This document shows, piece by piece, positions 31,683 through 34,205 of a DNA stretch of 34,205 nucleotides. The translations under genes were made by a program, and so were the position numbers. The stretch spans positions 478-34,682 of the forward strand of contig NZ_AZXF01000026.1 of the NCBI RefSeq assembly GCF_000515115.1, given 5' to 3'. This stretch comes from Nocardiopsis sp. CNT312 (lineage in GTDB: Bacteria > Actinomycetota > Actinomycetes > Streptosporangiales > Streptosporangiaceae). How positions within the stretch are numbered: the first letter of the stretch is position 1; every line of letters starts with the position of its first letter. A model generated the notes under the pieces. It was not told the DNA's origin. It searched no databases and saw only the letters and a list, made by a program, of their open reading frames with translations.

Positions 31683-31889
31683 TGGGGTCGGTGAGTGTCC
31701 TGACCTGCGAAAAAACGAGAAATTGCAGGTAGGGGTGCCGTGGTTCCCCTGGTTGTCCCCGGTTGGCCTGTGTTCCACCGGGCCCCGTCCACCCTCCGGG
31801 TGCACGCCTTTCGCCGATGTGGTGCACCCTTGCGGGTGCACCACATGGCCGCATCATTGGTCAGTCTGAAGAGGAGGTAGCGCGTTCAT
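31683..31889. other. Putative element end with inverted repeats, no gene
   Basis: This 200-bp segment next to the tRNA fragment holds acctgc...gcaggt arms (about 31702-31730) around an unusually A-rich core (gaaaaaacgagaaatt). It also has an agggg/cccct pair and a perfect 13-bp hairpin (31817-31846, atgtggtgcaccc with a TTGC loop). Such AT-rich, dyad-rich DNA is common at the ends of integrative elements. No integrase gene is within the window. Confidence 0.4.
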
Positions 31890-32069
31890 CTAGTGAATCT
31901 CCGCTGTCCACCAGTCGTCCAGAACTCCCAAGCCATCGATTTCCTCCTGGAGGTGATCAATGAGGGTTTGCCGCGTCCCTGTGCTCTCATCGATCTCGCG
32001 TGCCTCCCGGTACCGGGCCAGCTGGTCGTCCGTCATCCAGATATGTGTTCGCACGATGAAGTGATGCAC
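31890..32069 (-). CDS. Small conserved-looking hypothetical protein (59 aa)
   Basis: A 59-aa acidic protein containing IVRTHIWMTDDQLARYREAR and ending in EIDGLGVLDDWWTAEIH. A GGAGG 6 nt upstream fixes GTG 32069 as the start; a longer frame to 32108 lacks a ribosome-binding site. I do not recognise the family. The compact alpha/beta composition, with no signal peptide, suggests a soluble protein. It is the first gene on the element side of the tRNA fragment, and its codons are less GC-biased than those of core genes. Confidence 0.6.
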   Translation of the reverse strand: MHHFIVRTHIWMTDDQLARYREAREIDESTGTRQTLIDHLQEEIDGLGVLDDWWTAEIH

Positions 32070-32348
32070 GTGTCCCTCCAGGAGTGTGTGCGGTGACGTG
32101 GAGGCCAAGAGGTCGACGCTCGTGCCTCATCCCTGCCCCTGTGTTGGCCAACTGGACTACCTCTCATCCCTACGGGACGTAGGATCATGCCGCTCTGTGC
32201 CGCATTGCCTGTGAGGTGTCTCGCTCGTGGAGCTACTCCGTGAACCCCGCACGCATCAGTCCCTCTGTCTTGAGGCGTTGCCACTGTTCAGGGATCCTCG
32301 GTTCCGACGGTCCAGGGAAACTGGGCCGAGGTAGGAGGCGAAACTCCT
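32070..32348. other. Gap between the 59-aa gene and the HD gene
   Basis: About 280 bp with lower G+C than average and no credible gene. It must hold the promoters of the two divergently read genes; I cannot place them with confidence. Confidence 0.3.
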
Positions 32349-32900
32349 TTGGAACTCGTCAGGTGGGCCGCCGAGGTCTCCCGCGACCTGTTGCGCGACG
32401 TCGGTACACGGTGGCCGCACGTCCAACGCGTCGCCCAGCAGGCCCGTGCCGTGGTGCACACCGTCCCCGAGCAGGACCGTGAGCTCTTGGTCGCTGCCGC
32501 ATCGCTGCACGACATCGGTTACGCCCCCGCCCTCGCTCACACTGGGTTCCACCCCCTCGACGGTGCCCGCTGGCTCCAGGACCAAGGCGTCGATGAGCGC
32601 CTCGTGTGCCTGGTCGCCCACCACACCGCGGCCCTCGTCGAGGCACAACGGCGTGGGCTGCGCGCCGAACTGGAGGAGTTCTGCTTCGAGGACTCCGAGG
32701 TCACCAACGCGCTGTGGTACGCGGACCTGACGAGTTCCCCCATCGGGGAGACAGTCGACGTCGATACCCGGTTGGGCGAGATCCTGGCCCGCTACGGCCC
32801 CGGATCGGTGGTCTTCGACTCCATCACCCAGGCGCGACCGGCGCTGGAGGCCGCCGTCCGCCGGGTTGAGGACCGACTCGCCGCCCTCGGCGGGCGCTGA
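32349..32900 (+). CDS. HD-domain phosphohydrolase-like protein
   Basis: A 183-aa HD-superfamily protein. Metal-binding residues fit H24 (WPHVQRV), H54-D55 in ASLHDIGYAP and D126 in ALWYADLTSS, the usual H...HD...D pattern. The family hydrolyses phosphomonoesters or phosphodiesters of nucleotides; the substrate is unknown. The start is TTG 32349, with AGGAGG 10 nt upstream. It converges on a disrupted NUDIX gene 13 bp downstream. HD and NUDIX proteins are both nucleotide-handling enzymes and may have been linked in the same accessory element (inference). Confidence 0.82.
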   Translation: MELVRWAAEVSRDLLRDVGTRWPHVQRVAQQARAVVHTVPEQDRELLVAAASLHDIGYAPALAHTGFHPLDGARWLQDQGVDERLVCLVAHHTAALVEAQRRGLRAELEEFCFEDSEVTNALWYADLTSSPIGETVDVDTRLGEILARYGPGSVVFDSITQARPALEAAVRRVEDRLAALGGR

Positions 32901-32913
32901 CCGGGACCAGGAC

Positions 32914-33126
32914 TCAGCCCAGGTAGGGGTAGGCGTCGGTCAGGTAGTCGCCGATCTGCTGGCGCATGCTCGGATGGATGTCGTACCGGTCCAGGTCGGC
33001 TGGAAGAACCCACTCGACGCCGTCCGCCTCGTCGTTGACGGTCGGCTTGCCTCCGACGGGTGTGCCGATGTAGGCCGCCTCGAACTGCTGGCGGATCTCC
33101 CCGTCGGTGTAGGCGACGATGTGGGC
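32914..33126 (-). pseudogene. NUDIX hydrolase C-terminal fragment disrupted by an IS3 element
   Basis: The minus-strand frame ending at the stop 32914-32916 reads HIVAYTDGEIRQQFEAAYIG, then VGGKPTVNDEADGVEWVLPADL and IHPSMRQQIGDYL. This is the C-terminal half of a NUDIX hydrolase of the HxxAYxDGExRQQF type. The N-terminal part with the dinucleotide-pyrophosphatase box is missing, because homology stops at about 33124, exactly where the transposase-bearing element begins. The rest of the gene may lie beyond the other end of the IS, outside the window. Confidence 0.75.
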
Positions 33127-33144
33127 TGTCTCGTGCCGGGTTCT

Positions 33145-34068
33145 TTAGAGGCTCGGAACCAACTCTTCGTCCTGCTCTGACACCGATTCCTGCTGGTAGT
33201 AGTTGTCCTCGAACTCCGCTGGCGGGACCAACCCGATCTCGCCGTGCAGGCGGCGGTGATTGAACCAGTCCACGTACTCGGCCACCGCGATCTCCACCTC
33301 GTCCAGCCCCCGCCACGGACCCCGGTTGCGGATCAGCTCGGCCTTGAACAGTGAGTGGAAAGCCTCGGCCAGGGCGTTGTCATAGGAGTCGCCGGTGGTG
33401 CCGACCGAGGCCACCGCCCCTGCCTCGGCCAGGCGCTGGGTGTAGCGCACCGCGAGATATTGCACGCCGCGGTCGGAGTGGTGGACCAGCCCGTCGATGC
33501 GCCGGCCCACGTGCGCCCGGTTCCACACCGCCATCTCCAACGCGTCCAGGGCCAGGTCGGTGCGCAGCGACTTCGACACCTGCCAGCCCACCACGCGGCG
33601 GGAGTGCACGTCGATGACGAACGCGGCGTAGACCCAACCCGCGAAGGTGCGGATGTAGGTGATGTCGGCGACCCACAACTGGTTGGGCGCGTCAGCGGTG
33701 AACGCGCGCTCCACCAGGTCCGGCCGGGTGTCGGGGGCCGCGGACCCTACCGTGGTGCGGGGCTGCCTGGTGCGGGAGATCCCGCGCAGCCCGGCTCGTT
33801 TCATCAGGCGTTGGACCGTGCAGCGGGCCACCCGGTGGCCTTGGCGGTTCAGCTCGGCGTGGACCTTACGAGCCCCGTACACGGCGTAGTTGTCGGCGTG
33901 CACCTGGTGGATCTTGGCGGTGGTGGCCTCATCGGTGCGTGAGCGCAGCGACGGCGGCCGGGTCTTGGCGGCGTAGTAGGTGGACGGGGCGACCTGCAGC
34001 GTGCGACAGATCGGCTCGACCCCGAACTCCTGCTGGTGGATGTCGATGTAGGCGACTATCTGATGTGT
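33145..34068 (-). CDS. IS3-family transposase OrfB (DDE integrase core)
   Basis: The catalytic half of an IS3-family transposase, about 307 aa in this frame. It starts near [22 protein letters not shown], followed by an HTH_21-like segment ([19 protein letters not shown]). The rve core follows with Asp in WVADITY, Asp in HHSDRGVQY and Glu in [14 protein letters not shown]; the last two are separated by 35 residues, the classic D35E spacing. All catalytic residues are intact, so the element may be active. Expression probably uses a -1 frameshift from OrfA, because the frames overlap near 34060 and no good independent start is visible; GTG 33903 would be too far inside. Confidence 0.88.
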   Translation of the reverse strand, partial: THQIVAYIDIHQQEFGVEPICRTLQVAPSTYYAAKTRPPSLRSRTDEATTAKIHQVHADNYAVYGARKVHAELNRQGHRVARCTVQRLMKRAGLRGISRTRQPRTTVGSAAPDTRPDLVERAFTADAPNQLWVADITYIRTFAGWVYAAFVIDVHSRRVVGWQVSKSLRTDLALDALEMAVWNRAHVGRRIDGLVHHSDRGVQYLAVRYTQRLAEAGAVASVGTTGDSYDNALAEAFHSLFKAELIRNRGPWRGLDEVEIAVAEYVDWFNHRRLHGEIGLVPPAEFEDNYYQQESVSEQDEELVPSL

Positions 34069-34205
34069 GGGCGGTCGAGCTCCGCCGCGAAGAAAGCCGA
34101 TGCGGACTTGAGGATGGCGTTGGCCCGCCGCAGTTCGAGCACTTCGCGTTCGAGTTCGGCCAGGCGTTGGGCCTGGTCGGTGGTGGTGCCGGGGCGCTCT
34201 CCGGC
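34056..34205 (-). CDS. IS3-family transposase OrfA, C-terminal part (partial)
   Basis: The last 49 residues of OrfA, entering from the right edge. The heptad leucine pattern [19 protein letters not shown] is the leucine zipper that OrfA uses to multimerise; [11 protein letters not shown] ends the protein. The N-terminal helix-turn-helix lies outside the window. Its TAG at 34058-34056 overlaps the OrfB frame in the -1 phase. Confidence 0.85.
   Translation of the reverse strand, partial: AGERPGTTTDQAQRLAELEREVLELRRANAILKSASAFFAAELDRPHIR

Larger units (their letters stand above)
33127..34205 (-). mobile_element. IS3-family insertion sequence, truncated by the window edge
   Basis: Two overlapping transposase frames (OrfA end and complete OrfB) on the minus strand mark an IS3-family element. 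The left end is placed at the TG at 33127 because NUDIX homology stops there and IS3 ends begin with TG. The other end, its inverted repeat and any target duplication lie outside the window. Confidence 0.8.

Overview
The window looks like chromosomal DNA from a filamentous actinomycete (Actinomycetota). The reasons are very high G+C, G/C-ended codons, frequent GTG and TTG starts, 1-4 nt gene overlaps, a LAL-type LuxR regulator, an XRE/DUF397 regulator pair and an actinobacterial-type MerR-like regulator. A Nocardiopsis-like or Streptomyces-like genome is my guess; no rRNA or other decisive marker is present.

Left part (1-6.9 kb), housekeeping and accessory metabolism: the tail of an unidentified gene with a strong terminator; a glycolipid-binding (DUF1089) protein; a membrane acyltransferase; a convergent KefB-type antiporter that carries a C-terminal UBP zinc finger; and a two-gene operon of an AGE-family sugar epimerase/isomerase and a PfkB sugar kinase. 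The middle-left part (7.4-15.2 kb) has a 930-aa LuxR regulator with its own terminator. A TetR-type palindrome follows, then a complete five-gene branched-chain amino acid-type (HAAT) ABC importer ending in an 18-bp hairpin.

Centre (15.2-17.9 kb): a small orphan gene diverges from an XRE/DUF397 pair. Next come the frameshifted remains of a cutinase/PET-hydrolase-type esterase and about 600 bp with no credible gene. From 17.9 to 25.3 kb runs a tightly overlapping five-gene cassette, SWIM zinc finger - DUF5691 - MoxR AAA+ ATPase - DUF5682 - VWA protein, closed by a perfect 20-bp inverted repeat. Gene overlap implies one stoichiometric module: an AAA+ motor, its VWA adaptor, a possible metal-dependent enzyme (DUF5682), a helical repeat protein and a zinc-binding protein. 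This is the best candidate for a poorly described system.

Right part (25.5-34.2 kb): a FUSC-type membrane protein, a PQQ-type sugar dehydrogenase lipoprotein, a spermidine synthase-like protein and an orphan PD-(D/E)XK nuclease-like protein. A 1.2-kb gene-free stretch with repeats and hairpins leads to a MerR-like regulator. At 31.66 kb lies a 23-nt copy of a tRNA-Gly 3' end next to what looks like the tRNA's terminator, which suggests an attachment site. Beyond it are accessory genes: a 59-aa protein, an HD phosphohydrolase, and a NUDIX gene cut by an IS3-family element that runs off the window.
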